Positions 7,541 to 15,426 of a stretch of 64,000 nt of DNA are shown here, in pieces. Source of the DNA: Oceanisphaera sp. IT1-181 (GTDB lineage Bacteria > Pseudomonadota > Gammaproteobacteria > Enterobacterales > Aeromonadaceae). The notes under the pieces were generated by a model that worked only from the letters and a program-made list of their open reading frames with translations, had not been told where the DNA came from and made no database searches. Location of the stretch: positions 3,255,001-3,319,000 of the forward strand of contig NZ_CP136856.1 in NCBI RefSeq assembly GCF_033807535.1. Direction: 5' to 3'. Every line of letters begins with the position of its first letter. Position 1 is the first letter of the stretch. Made by a program: the position numbers and the translations under genes.

Positions 7541-8785
7541 TTAATCCAGCATGTAGTTTTCTGGCAACTCGATACGAGCTACGCCTGAGGCAACGGCGGC
7601 CAGTGCAACGGCACGTGCTACACGAGGCAGTAAACGTGGGTCCATTGGCTTAGGAATCACGTAGTCTTTACCGAAGGTCAGGCTTTCGTAACCTGAAGCG
7701 TCTAATACTTCCTGTGGCACTGGCTCTTTAGCCAAGGCACGGATAGCGTCAACAGCAGCAACTTTCATCTCGTCATTAATCTGTGAAGCACGAACATCTA
7801 ATGCACCACGGAAGATGAACGGGAAGCACAACACGTTGTTTACTTGATTAGGGTAGTCAGAACGACCGGTGCCCATGACCAAATCTTGACGGGTTGCGTG
7901 TGCCAATTCTGGCTTGATTTCTGGATCTGGGTTAGAACAAGCAAAGATAACTGGCTTGTCGGCCATCATGGCAACAGCTTCAACTGGCAATACGTCTGGA
8001 CCAGAAACACCTACGAATACATCCGCTCCTTCCATTACATCTTCCAGCGTGCGCTTGTCGGTGTTGTTGGCGAACAGCGCTTTATATTCGTTCAAGTCGT
8101 CACGACGTGAGTGGATAACGCCATTGCGGTCCAACATGTAAATGTTTTCACGCAGCGCGCCACACTTGATCAGCAGTTGCATACAAGCAACGGCAGCAGC
8201 ACCGGCACCCATGCACACGATTTTGGCTTCTTCGATGCGCTTGCCTTGTACTTCAAGGGAGTTGATCAGGCCTGCTGCGGTAACGATAGCAGTACCGTGC
8301 TGATCATCGTGGAATACAGGTACGTTACAACGCTCAATCAGCGCTTTTTCGATTTCAAAGCACTCAGGCGCCTTGATATCTTCCAGGTTAATACCACCAA
8401 AGGTGTCGGCGATAGCGGCAACAACTTGGATGAATTCTTCGGTAGTGCGGTGCGTTACTTCGATATCAACAGAGTCGATATTAGCGAAGCGCTTAAACAG
8501 TAATGCTTTACCTTCCATTACTGGCTTAGACGCCAATGGACCTAAGTTACCTAGGCCTAAAATGGCGGTACCGTTGGTGATAACGGCAACCAAGTTACCT
8601 TTACCGGTATATTTGTAAGCGTTGTCTGGATCAGCGGCGATTTCGCGCACTGGCTCAGCCACACCTGGGCTGTAGGCTAAGGCGAGATCCTGAGCGGTTT
8701 CTGCCGGCTTACTGATTTCAACAGAGATCTTTCCTGGTGTAGGGAAAGCATGATAATCGAGCGCTTTTTGACGGAAGTCGGACAT
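7541..8785 (-). CDS. Malic enzyme (oxaloacetate-decarboxylating), short form
   Basis: This enzyme converts malate to pyruvate and CO2 with reduction of NAD(P). The 414-residue protein has the N-terminal malic domain (SPGVAEPV, GTAILGLGNLGPLASKPVMEGK, DIEVTHRTTEEF, DDQHGTA) and a C-terminal NAD-binding domain with VCMGAGAAAVA near residue 195. It ends after this domain. The phosphotransacetylase-like C-terminal half found in E. coli MaeB (about 759 residues) is absent. I chose the ATG at 8785 (MSDFRQKALDYH) as the usual family start; an in-frame ATG at 8848 would add 21 unrelated residues. The cofactor preference is not clear from the sequence. Confidence 0.92.
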   Translation of the reverse strand: MSDFRQKALDYHAFPTPGKISVEISKPAETAQDLALAYSPGVAEPVREIAADPDNAYKYTGKGNLVAVITNGTAILGLGNLGPLASKPVMEGKALLFKRFANIDSVDIEVTHRTTEEFIQVVAAIADTFGGINLEDIKAPECFEIEKALIERCNVPVFHDDQHGTAIVTAAGLINSLEVQGKRIEEAKIVCMGAGAAAVACMQLLIKCGALRENIYMLDRNGVIHSRRDDLNEYKALFANNTDKRTLEDVMEGADVFVGVSGPDVLPVEAVAMMADKPVIFACSNPDPEIKPELAHATRQDLVMGTGRSDYPNQVNNVLCFPFIFRGALDVRASQINDEMKVAAVDAIRALAKEPVPQEVLDASGYESLTFGKDYVIPKPMDPRLLPRVARAVALAAVASGVARIELPENYMLD

Positions 8786-9048
8786 TCTACGAGTACCCTG
8801 ATGTGATTGGAGACATTTAAACGAGTTATGTGTGAACAAGTTTATCATAATGTTTATACAATGTGATAGTAATCAACTTATTCGACACGGCTTAGCAATA
8901 TTCATTGCTTTATTTGATAAAACTGCCAGTGATAACCCCTACCATAAGATGAGCTCACCAAGGCGATTAATTTTATTTCTGGCTACGCTTATTTTGCCGA
9001 GCACATTTGGCCTCAAGCAAACAAGACAGAAGCATCATTCGGTCAGAT

Positions 9049-9342
9049 CTACAGTAACGGCATTGAGCCTAATTCACGCACCTGACTGGCTAATAATAGC
9101 CCTTGCTCCGTGAGCGAATGCGCTAACCAGCTGACTTAATCATCACGCCTTTCGATATCAATAACCAGTTTCAGTCGAATCTTATTCGGAATTTTATTCT
9201 GTAACTAATCTTTGCTGGTCTGAGCGGCCCCCGCTGGCGGAAATGCGTGGTGTTTATTGAGCTCTGGCTTAGCTATGCCGACAAAGCGGATTACTCTGCC
9301 ATCCTGCAAAATAACAGTGTCACCCTCTATAATGTAGCGTAA
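9049..9342 (-). pseudogene. Decayed thermonuclease (SNase-family) gene
   Basis: The minus strand of this otherwise empty region encodes a recognisable staphylococcal-nuclease-type segment. The stretch YIIEGDTVILQDGRVIR followed by FVGIAKPEL matches the family pattern of EGDTV, VR-x-x-GI-x-x-PE. Reading on in the same frame passes a TAG at 9205-9207, resumes with LQNKIPNKIRLKLVIDIERRDD, then hits TAA at 9136-9138, and resumes again with WLAHSLTEQGLLLASQ, which resembles the RLLAH...L...GL end of the domain. The next stop is at 9049. No start codon or signal peptide could be placed upstream of 9342. The gene is broken by at least two in-frame stops. It lies between rpmE and maeB on the same strand, with no repeat flanking it. 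Confidence 0.72.
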
Positions 9343-9501
9343 GGAAAAATTTCGTCTGGCATTAAAGTTGGCCAATAAGCCGACTCGCCATCAGTCACAG
9401 CGTCACCCTTATCACCAAAAAACTTTACTTATACTCGTTCTCTATATAATTCTGAGGGGCTTGAGTACCGATGAGATAAAGATTATTGAGTCTTAAGTAA
9501 A

Positions 9502-9537
9502 AAAAAAGGCAATAAAAAAGGCGCCCTTAGGCGCCCT
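9502..9537 (-). terminator. Terminator of rpmE
   Basis: Read on the minus strand, a GGCGCC-TAAG-GGCGCC stem is followed by TTTTTTATTGCC and a further long T-run, shortly after the rpmE stop codon. Confidence 0.85.
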
Positions 9538-9556
9538 CTTGCAGCGATAAACTCGC

Positions 9557-9772
9557 TTATTTCTTGCTGGCCAAGGCACCGAAGCGCTTGGTGAAGCGAT
9601 CCACACGACCACCGCTATCAACCATTTTCTGCTTACCAGTGTAGAATGGGTGACATGCACCGCATACGTCCAAGTTCAGGCTTTTGCCTAAAGTAGAACC
9701 AACCTTTATCTCATTACCGCAAGAACATTTAGCAGTAATTTCTTTGTACTCTGGATGAATACCTTGTCTCAT
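9557..9772 (-). CDS. rpmE: 50S ribosomal protein L31 (zinc-binding type)
   Basis: L31 bridges the ribosomal subunits. The 71-residue protein is full length and shows the family signatures GIHPEYKEI and CHPFYTGKQK. The four cysteines C16, C18, C37 and C40 (CSCGN and CGACHP) mark it as the zinc-binding form rather than the Cys-less paralogue made in zinc starvation. The ATG is preceded by AGAGGT. It is divergent from priA, as in E. coli. Confidence 0.97.
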   Translation of the reverse strand: MRQGIHPEYKEITAKCSCGNEIKVGSTLGKSLNLDVCGACHPFYTGKQKMVDSGGRVDRFTKRFGALASKK

Positions 9773-9862
9773 GGGGATAACCTCTGAATTTGTAGGCCGT
9801 GTCGCTATCTGATCCTATGCCAGACACCACACGTAACGATTCACGTTTTGTGAAGGGTGCGA

Positions 9863-9891
9863 ATAATATAGTATCGCTTTTTTACAGGCAA
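9863..9891 (-). promoter_or_regulatory. Probable rpmE promoter
   Basis: On the minus strand a TTGCCT -35 box is separated by 17 bp from a TATTAT -10 box, about 90 bp upstream of the rpmE start. Confidence 0.6.
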
Positions 9892-9915
9892 GGATAACCG
9901 GAGGTTAATTCATCA

Positions 9916-12114
9916 ATGTCGTCATCGACCACACTTGCTTTGCTTAGGGTGGTGCTGCCCGTCCCGCTGCGTCGAGAGTTTGATTATCTCTGTCCTTTGC
10001 CATTACCCGCTCTCGGTTGTCGGGTGGCGGTGCTGTTTGGCAACCGTTCCATGACCGGCTTAGTGCTGTCTCATCCCACAGACTCCAGTATAGATCTCGC
10101 GAAAATAAAACCGATTACCGCAGTATTAGATGCCGAGCCTATTTTAGCCGATGGCGAGCTCAAGCTACTGGCCTGGGCCGCGCAGTACTATTTATATGCC
10201 ACGGGCGAAGTGTATTTTCAGGCGCTGCCCACTTTACTGCGCAAAGGCGAAGCGGCCACTTATCGCAGTTCCAGCGTCTGGCATTTATTAGATAGCGAGG
10301 CCGAAGTAGCGGCACGGGCTATTAAGCAGCAGCAAGCACTCACGCTGCTACGCCAAGGGCCATTAAGCGCCGGCGAGTTGCAGGTGCGCGGGGTAAGTAG
10401 TGCCACCTTAAATGCCTTGGCGAAAAAGCAGCTGGTTGAAAAACGCGACCAAGTGCCACAGCCCCAAGATTGGCGGGACACCCCTTGGGAGATTAGTGAG
10501 CAAGACAAACACAGGCTCACCACAGAGCAAGCCTTAGCAGTGAGTGTGATTCAAAGTGCTTTGGGTTTCAGCCCGTTTTTATTAGAAGGTATTACTGGAT
10601 CTGGCAAAACCGAAGTCTATCTACAAGTAATGGAAGCCGTGCTCAAGGCGGGATTACAAGTGCTGGTTTTGGTGCCAGAAATTGGCCTCACGCCCCAAAC
10701 CATTTCCCGTTTTCAACAGCGTTTTAGCTTGCCAATTTGTACGTTGCACTCCGGCATGAACGAGCGCGAGCGATTAGACGCTTGGTTGTCCTGTGGTGAT
10801 GGCAGCAGTGCCATCGTTATCGGCACTCGCTCTGCCCTGCTTACGCCTTTCGCCCGCTTGGGGCTAATTATTATCGATGAAGAACACGATACCTCTTTTA
10901 AACAGCAAGAAGGCTTTCGCTATCACGCCCGCGACTTAGCGCTATTACGGGCCCACCAGCTGGATATTCCTATCGTGCTCGGCTCGGCCACGCCTTGCTT
11001 TGAAAGTTTGCACAACGCCGCTCAAGGTAAATATCAACTGTTAACCTTGAGCCAACGCCCCGGCACCGCCACCGTAGCGGAGCATGTGTTGCTGGATAGC
11101 AAAAACGTGCAGATGCACGCCGGCTTATCGCCACAACTGATTGAGTTATTGGGCCAAGAGCTAAATAAAGGCAACCAGGTGATGCTGTTTTTAAATCGCC
11201 GTGGCTATGCGCCCGCACTCTTGTGCCACGGCTGTGGTTGGATCGCAGATTGTGAGCGCTGCGATGCGCACTTTACGTGGCACCGCCAGCCTTCGCGACT
11301 GCATTGCCATCATTGTGATCACCAACGCCCGCTGCCGCCCGCCTGCCCCAGTTGTGGCAGTAGCCAGTTAATGGGCACCGGCCTTGGCACCGAGCAAGTA
11401 GAGCAAGCCCTCAGCGGCTTGTTTCCTCAATACGGTATTATTCGTATCGACCGAGATAATACCCGTCGCAAAGGCAGCTTAGAGCAGCACTTAGAAGGCA
11501 TTCGCAACGGCCAATATCAGATTTTAATCGGCACGCAAATGCTGGCCAAGGGCCATCACTTTCCTGATGTGACCTTAGTGGCGATGTTAGATGCTGACGG
11601 CGCCTTATTTGCCAGTGACTTTCGGGCCACCGAGCGCTTTGCCCAGCTTTATATTCAAGTGGCGGGCCGCGCCGGTCGCGCCAGTAAACCGGGCCGCGTG
11701 ATACTGCAAACCCATCAGCCGGACCACGCGCTGTTGCAAGACTTAGCCAATCAAGGTTACCGACACTTTGCCCACAGTGCGCTGCAAGAACGGCAACTGG
11801 CAAACTTGCCGCCCTTTAGTTTTCAGGCCTTGTTTCGAGCCAGAGCTACGGATGCACGCCAAGTGCAGACTTTTTTACAACAATTGGTAGCACAGCTGCA
11901 GCCGCATTTACCGGATACCGTGCTGTGCTTAGGCCCGCTAAGCGCCCAAATGGAGCGCAAAGCCGGCGAGTATCGCTACCAACTGTTATTACAATCGGGA
12001 CAAAGGCGCGAGCTCGCCTCGGCGTGTCGGTTAGCGCTGGCTATCATCGATAAGTTGGCATCCGCCCGTAAGGTGCGTTGGTCATTAGATATAGACCCCG
12101 TCGATCTCTTTTAG
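9916..12114 (+). CDS. priA: Primosomal replication restart helicase PriA
   Basis: PriA reloads the replisome at stalled forks as a 3'-to-5' DNA helicase. The 732-residue protein matches the usual length. It has the N-terminal 3'-DNA-binding domain (about residues 1-105), Walker A GITGSGKTEVYL near residue 225, the DEEH box IIDEEHDTSFKQQ near residue 320, and the zinc-binding insertion with eight cysteines (CHGCGWIADCERC and CHHCDH...CPSCG, about residues 436-480). The helicase motif RAGRASKPG follows. The ATG at 9916 follows GGAGGTTAATTCATCA. It is divergent from rpmE. Unlike in E. coli, cytR does not follow; argS does. Confidence 0.97.
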   Translation: MSSSTTLALLRVVLPVPLRREFDYLCPLPLPALGCRVAVLFGNRSMTGLVLSHPTDSSIDLAKIKPITAVLDAEPILADGELKLLAWAAQYYLYATGEVYFQALPTLLRKGEAATYRSSSVWHLLDSEAEVAARAIKQQQALTLLRQGPLSAGELQVRGVSSATLNALAKKQLVEKRDQVPQPQDWRDTPWEISEQDKHRLTTEQALAVSVIQSALGFSPFLLEGITGSGKTEVYLQVMEAVLKAGLQVLVLVPEIGLTPQTISRFQQRFSLPICTLHSGMNERERLDAWLSCGDGSSAIVIGTRSALLTPFARLGLIIIDEEHDTSFKQQEGFRYHARDLALLRAHQLDIPIVLGSATPCFESLHNAAQGKYQLLTLSQRPGTATVAEHVLLDSKNVQMHAGLSPQLIELLGQELNKGNQVMLFLNRRGYAPALLCHGCGWIADCERCDAHFTWHRQPSRLHCHHCDHQRPLPPACPSCGSSQLMGTGLGTEQVEQALSGLFPQYGIIRIDRDNTRRKGSLEQHLEGIRNGQYQILIGTQMLAKGHHFPDVTLVAMLDADGALFASDFRATERFAQLYIQVAGRAGRASKPGRVILQTHQPDHALLQDLANQGYRHFAHSALQERQLANLPPFSFQALFRARATDARQVQTFLQQLVAQLQPHLPDTVLCLGPLSAQMERKAGEYRYQLLLQSGQRRELASACRLALAIIDKLASARKVRWSLDIDPVDLF

Positions 12115-12205
12115 ATATTGGCCAGCTTTTCCACTAGGCTATTGATTAAATAACGAATAACTCGCCAACCGCGACTAACCAGCGCGCGCAAGCCCTAATA
12201 TAAGG

Positions 12206-12223
12206 CGACGAGTTTAGTCGTCG
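12206..12223 (+). other. Short hairpin after priA
   Basis: CGACGA-GTTTAG-TCGTCG forms a six-base-pair stem without a T-run. It might be a weak 3' end for priA or part of the structured region before argS. Confidence 0.35.
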
Positions 12224-12245
12224 TCAGCAAAATACTTCTGTACTG

Positions 12246-12348
12246 AGATAACCCAGCGGGTGGTTTTACCGGCTATTGCAGGCCTCACTAGGCCTTGGCG
12301 GTAGTTTTCTGCCCTCGATATGAGTAGAATTTCCCACCCGGGTTATCT
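12246..12348 (+). promoter_or_regulatory. Candidate structured RNA leader of argS
   Basis: The two ends pair strongly. AGATAACCC (12246-12254) and GGGTGG (12258-12263), separated by an AGC bulge, are complementary to the uninterrupted CCACCC-GGGTTATCT at 12334-12348. Inside, TACCG/CGGTA (12267-12271 and 12299-12303) encloses AGGCCT-CACT-AGGCCT (12280-12295). The element ends 31 bp before the argS ATG. I do not recognise it as a known riboswitch or T-box. It could also be a small palindromic repeat. Confidence 0.5.
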
Positions 12349-12379
12349 GTGACCTTGTCTTTAATTTGGTGAATTGACT

Positions 12380-14137
12380 ATGAAAGAACATATTCAGGCT
12401 CTACTTGAGCAGACGGTAGCGACGCTACAACAGCAAGGCAAACTGCCTGCAGACTTAGCCATTCGAGTCCAAGTAGACAGAACCAAAGACAAAAGCCACG
12501 GAGATCTCGCCACTAACCTTGCCTTATTGTTAGCAAAACCTGCGGGTCAAAACCCGCGCGTGTTAGCGCAATTGCTGATGGATAATCTGCCTGCCTCTGA
12601 GTTAGTGGCGAAAACCGAATTAGCCGGCCCTGGCTTTATTAACTTCTTCTTGGATGGCGCTTGGCTGGGCCGCCAAATAGACGCCATGGTGGCAGACGAT
12701 CGCGCTAATATTCCGGTTGCCGAGCACACCCAAACCGTAGTGGTGGATTATTCCGCGCCTAACGTGGCCAAAGAAATGCACGTCGGCCATTTACGCTCCA
12801 GCGTCATTGGCGATGCGGTAGTGCGCACGTTAGAGTTTTTAGGTCACAAGGTGATCCGCGCTAACCACATTGGCGATTGGGGCACCCAGTTCGGCATGTT
12901 GATTGCCCATCTTGAAGAGTTGGAAAAAGAAAACCCTGACGTGGCCGACTCAGGCTTGGCGGATTTAGAACAGTTCTATCGCGAATCTAAGCAAAAGTAC
13001 GATGCGGACCCGGTGTTTGCCGAACGCGCCCGTAATTACGTGGTCAAGCTACAAGGCGGCGATACCTATTGTTTGGCCATGTGGCAAAAGCTGGTCAATA
13101 TCACGCTGCACCATAACCAAGAAATCTATGCACGCCTTAATGTGTCACTTACGCCCGAGCATGTGATGGGTGAAAGCATGTATAACCCTATGCTGGCCGG
13201 CATCGTTGAAGACTTGCAAGCCAAAGGGCTAGCGGTAGAAAGTGAAGGCGCCATAGTGGTGTACTTGGACGAGTACAAAAATAAAGACGGCGATCCTATG
13301 GGCGTGATCGTGCGCAAAAGAGATGGCGGATTTTTGTATACCACCACCGACATCGCCTGTGCCAAATATCGCTACGAGCAGCTACATGCGGATCGCGTGC
13401 TGTACTTTATCGACTCTCGCCAGCATCAACATCTTATGCAAGCTTGGAGCATAGTGCACAAGGCAGGCTACGTGCCTGAGTCCGTGAGCTTAGAGCACCA
13501 CGCCTTTGGCATGATGCTGGGCAAAGACGGTCGCCCCTTTAAGACTCGCAGCGGCGGTACCGTACGCTTAGTGGACTTGTTGGATGAGGCGCAAGAAAGA
13601 GCCACCGCCCTGCTGGCCAAAAGAGATACCGACTTCAGTGAGACAGAAAAAGCCGATATTGCGCGTCGGGTCGCCATGGGTGCGGTTAAGTATGCAGATT
13701 TGTCGAAAAGCCGCACTACCGATTACATTTTCGACTGGGACAACATGCTGTCCTTTGAAGGCAATACCGCGCCTTATTTGCAGTATGCCTACACCCGAGT
13801 GCAGTCTATTTTCCGCAAATCTGGCATTGTCAGTGACGCCAACTTACAAGGTCAGGTGATTTTAAATGCACCGGCTGAAGAAGCCTTGGCACAAAAGCTG
13901 GTGCAGTTTAACGACACCATTAAATCAGTGGCCGACAAAGGCCTGCCACATTTAATGTGCTTATATCTTTATGAATTATCCGGCGCCTTTATGAGCTTTT
14001 ATGAAGCCTGCCCTATTAATAAAGAAGGGGTCAGCAGTGAGGAGCGCAGCAGCCGCTTACGCTTGTGTGCCGCTACCGCTAAGGTATTAGATCTCGGCTT
14101 ATCTTTGCTGGGCATCGAAACTTTGGAGCGCATGTAA
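12380..14137 (+). CDS. argS: Arginyl-tRNA synthetase
   Basis: ArgS charges tRNA-Arg with arginine. The 585-residue protein is a typical class I synthetase. It has the N-terminal additional domain (about residues 1-110), the HIGH signature as HVGHLRSSVIGD near residue 132, the region FKTRSGGTVRLVDLL that stands in for the KMSKS loop, and the C-terminal DALR anticodon-binding domain ending in GIETLERM. The ATG at 12380 follows a GGTGAA site; the in-frame TTG at 12374 is less likely. The stop is five bases before the ftsN start, so the two are probably co-transcribed. Confidence 0.97.
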   Translation: MKEHIQALLEQTVATLQQQGKLPADLAIRVQVDRTKDKSHGDLATNLALLLAKPAGQNPRVLAQLLMDNLPASELVAKTELAGPGFINFFLDGAWLGRQIDAMVADDRANIPVAEHTQTVVVDYSAPNVAKEMHVGHLRSSVIGDAVVRTLEFLGHKVIRANHIGDWGTQFGMLIAHLEELEKENPDVADSGLADLEQFYRESKQKYDADPVFAERARNYVVKLQGGDTYCLAMWQKLVNITLHHNQEIYARLNVSLTPEHVMGESMYNPMLAGIVEDLQAKGLAVESEGAIVVYLDEYKNKDGDPMGVIVRKRDGGFLYTTTDIACAKYRYEQLHADRVLYFIDSRQHQHLMQAWSIVHKAGYVPESVSLEHHAFGMMLGKDGRPFKTRSGGTVRLVDLLDEAQERATALLAKRDTDFSETEKADIARRVAMGAVKYADLSKSRTTDYIFDWDNMLSFEGNTAPYLQYAYTRVQSIFRKSGIVSDANLQGQVILNAPAEEALAQKLVQFNDTIKSVADKGLPHLMCLYLYELSGAFMSFYEACPINKEGVSSEERSSRLRLCAATAKVLDLGLSLLGIETLERM

Positions 14138-14141
14138 ATCC

Positions 14142-14738
14142 ATGGCCAAGGATTACGTGAGACGCAGTAAGCCGAAAAGCAAAACCAACACTCGGGCTAA
14201 AAAAAGCAGCGGCGGCGGTCGAGGCCGCGCCGCTGCACCGCGGCGCTTACCTATTGTACCGGTGTTATTACTGGTGATGGTCGCCGGTGCCCTAGGCTAT
14301 CTGATCCACATCATTAAGGGCGCAGCCGACCAGCGCTCGGTGACGCCAACGGCTGTGGTGTCAACGAAAAACACCGCCATCGGTGCGCAAAAACCAAGCA
14401 CAACACCGGTTAATCCTATCGACCAAAAACCGGTCGAGAAGTGGACTTATATCCAACAACTGGAAAATAAAGAAGTGGTGGTGAAGCTCCCCGAGGCACA
14501 AGAGTCGTCGCAGCTTTTTTTATTGCAGTGTGGCTCTTTTCGCTCTTCAGCGCAGGCCGAACAAGTCAAAGCCAAAATTGCCTTCCAAGGCTTAGGGTCT
14601 CAAGTGCGTCATTCCAGCGGCAGTTCTTGGTATCGAGTGGTGTTAGGCCCCTACGACAGTAAACGCGCGGCTGAGCAACATAAGCACAAATTAATTAAAG
14701 CCAAAGCCGTCGGTGATTGTGCTATCTCAAACTGGTAG
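14142..14738 (+). CDS. ftsN: Cell division protein FtsN (SPOR domain)
   Basis: FtsN triggers septal peptidoglycan synthesis at the divisome. The 198-residue protein has the family start AKDYVRRSKPKSK, a basic Ser/Gly-rich cytoplasmic tail, one membrane segment (about residues 44-62), a periplasmic linker, and a C-terminal SPOR domain (about residues 122-198) with LFLLQCGSFRSSAQAEQVKAK and WYRVVLGPYDSKRAAE. The two SPOR cysteines, in LQCGSF and GDCAIS, match the disulfide pair of E. coli FtsN. It is shorter than E. coli FtsN (319 residues) because the linker is short. Its place before hslVU is conserved in gammaproteobacteria. Confidence 0.92.
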   Translation: MAKDYVRRSKPKSKTNTRAKKSSGGGRGRAAAPRRLPIVPVLLLVMVAGALGYLIHIIKGAADQRSVTPTAVVSTKNTAIGAQKPSTTPVNPIDQKPVEKWTYIQQLENKEVVVKLPEAQESSQLFLLQCGSFRSSAQAEQVKAKIAFQGLGSQVRHSSGSSWYRVVLGPYDSKRAAEQHKHKLIKAKAVGDCAISNW

Positions 14739-14768
14739 GGTTGATCTCAACGCTTTTCGTCCCCATTT

Positions 14769-14809
14769 CTGTGTAGATGACATTTTTGCCGCTTAAAGCG
14801 GCTACACAG
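14769..14809 (+). promoter_or_regulatory. Stem-loop in the hslVU leader
   Basis: CTGTGTAG (14769-14776) pairs with CTACACAG (14802-14809), and GCCGCTT/AAGCGGC forms a hairpin inside the 3' part. The loop holds ATGACATTTTT. The element ends 16 bases before the hslV GTG and has no T-run, so it is more likely to affect mRNA stability or translation than termination. Confidence 0.5.
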
Positions 14810-14825
14810 TCAAGTGAGGTTTTTA

Positions 14826-15359
14826 GTGACAACGATCGTTTCAGTCCGCCGTAATGGCAAAGTGGTTATTGGCGGCGATGGCCAAGTTTCCCTTGGTAAT
14901 ACCGTAATGAAGGGCAATGCCCGCAAGGTGCATCGCCTCTATAACGGCAAGGTACTGGCAGGCTTTGCCGGTGGCACCGCCGATGCCTTTACCCTGCTGG
15001 AACGCTTTGAAGCCAAGCTGCAGGCCCACCAAGGCAACCTAGAGCGCGCCGCCGTAGAGCTCGCCAAAGACTGGCGCACCGACCGCGCCTTACGCAAATT
15101 AGAAGCCCTGTTGGCGGTCGCCGACGCCAAAAATTCCTTTATTATCACCGGTAACGGTGACGTGGTGCAGCCCGAAGAGGACTTGATCGCGATCGGCTCC
15201 GGTGGCGCTTTTGCCCAATCTGCCGCCCGCGCCTTATTAGAAAATACCGAATTAGATGCCAAAGAAATAGTCGAAAAAGCCCTGACTATCGCAGGCGATA
15301 TCTGCGTCTTTACTAATGGTAAACACACCATAGAAGAGCTGGACTATGCCGACAAATAA
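14826..15359 (+). CDS. hslV: ATP-dependent protease peptidase subunit HslV
   Basis: HslV forms the double-hexamer proteolytic core of the HslVU protease. I start it at GTG 14826 so that processing of the first Met exposes the catalytic Thr of TTIVSVRRNGKVV; an in-frame GTG at 14814 would add four residues and block this. The 177-residue product matches the family. GGDGQVSLGNTVMKGNARKV and FAGGTADAFTLLERFE are diagnostic. A GTGAGGT site precedes the start. The hslU gene follows 67 bp downstream. Confidence 0.97.
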   Translation: MTTIVSVRRNGKVVIGGDGQVSLGNTVMKGNARKVHRLYNGKVLAGFAGGTADAFTLLERFEAKLQAHQGNLERAAVELAKDWRTDRALRKLEALLAVADAKNSFIITGNGDVVQPEEDLIAIGSGGAFAQSAARALLENTELDAKEIVEKALTIAGDICVFTNGKHTIEELDYADK

Positions 15360-15426
15360 GCGCAGCAAATAAGGCAACTAATTTACTGAGGCTAGACTCT
15401 GTCTGGCCCGCATTAAGGATTTGATA

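Noticed and set aside
8832..9113. Plus-strand open frame of 93 codons
   Set aside because: It has no ribosome binding site or recognisable domain, and it partly lies antisense to the decayed nuclease gene on the minus strand.
12246..12348. T-box riboswitch for argS
   Set aside because: No T-box consensus (AGGGUGGNACCGCG type) or specifier loop is present; only a generic stem-rich element remains.
14769..14809. Same repeat family as the 53746-53786 hairpin
   Set aside because: Both contain CTGTAG/CTACAG-like and GCTTTAGC-like strings, but the arms do not align beyond a few bases.
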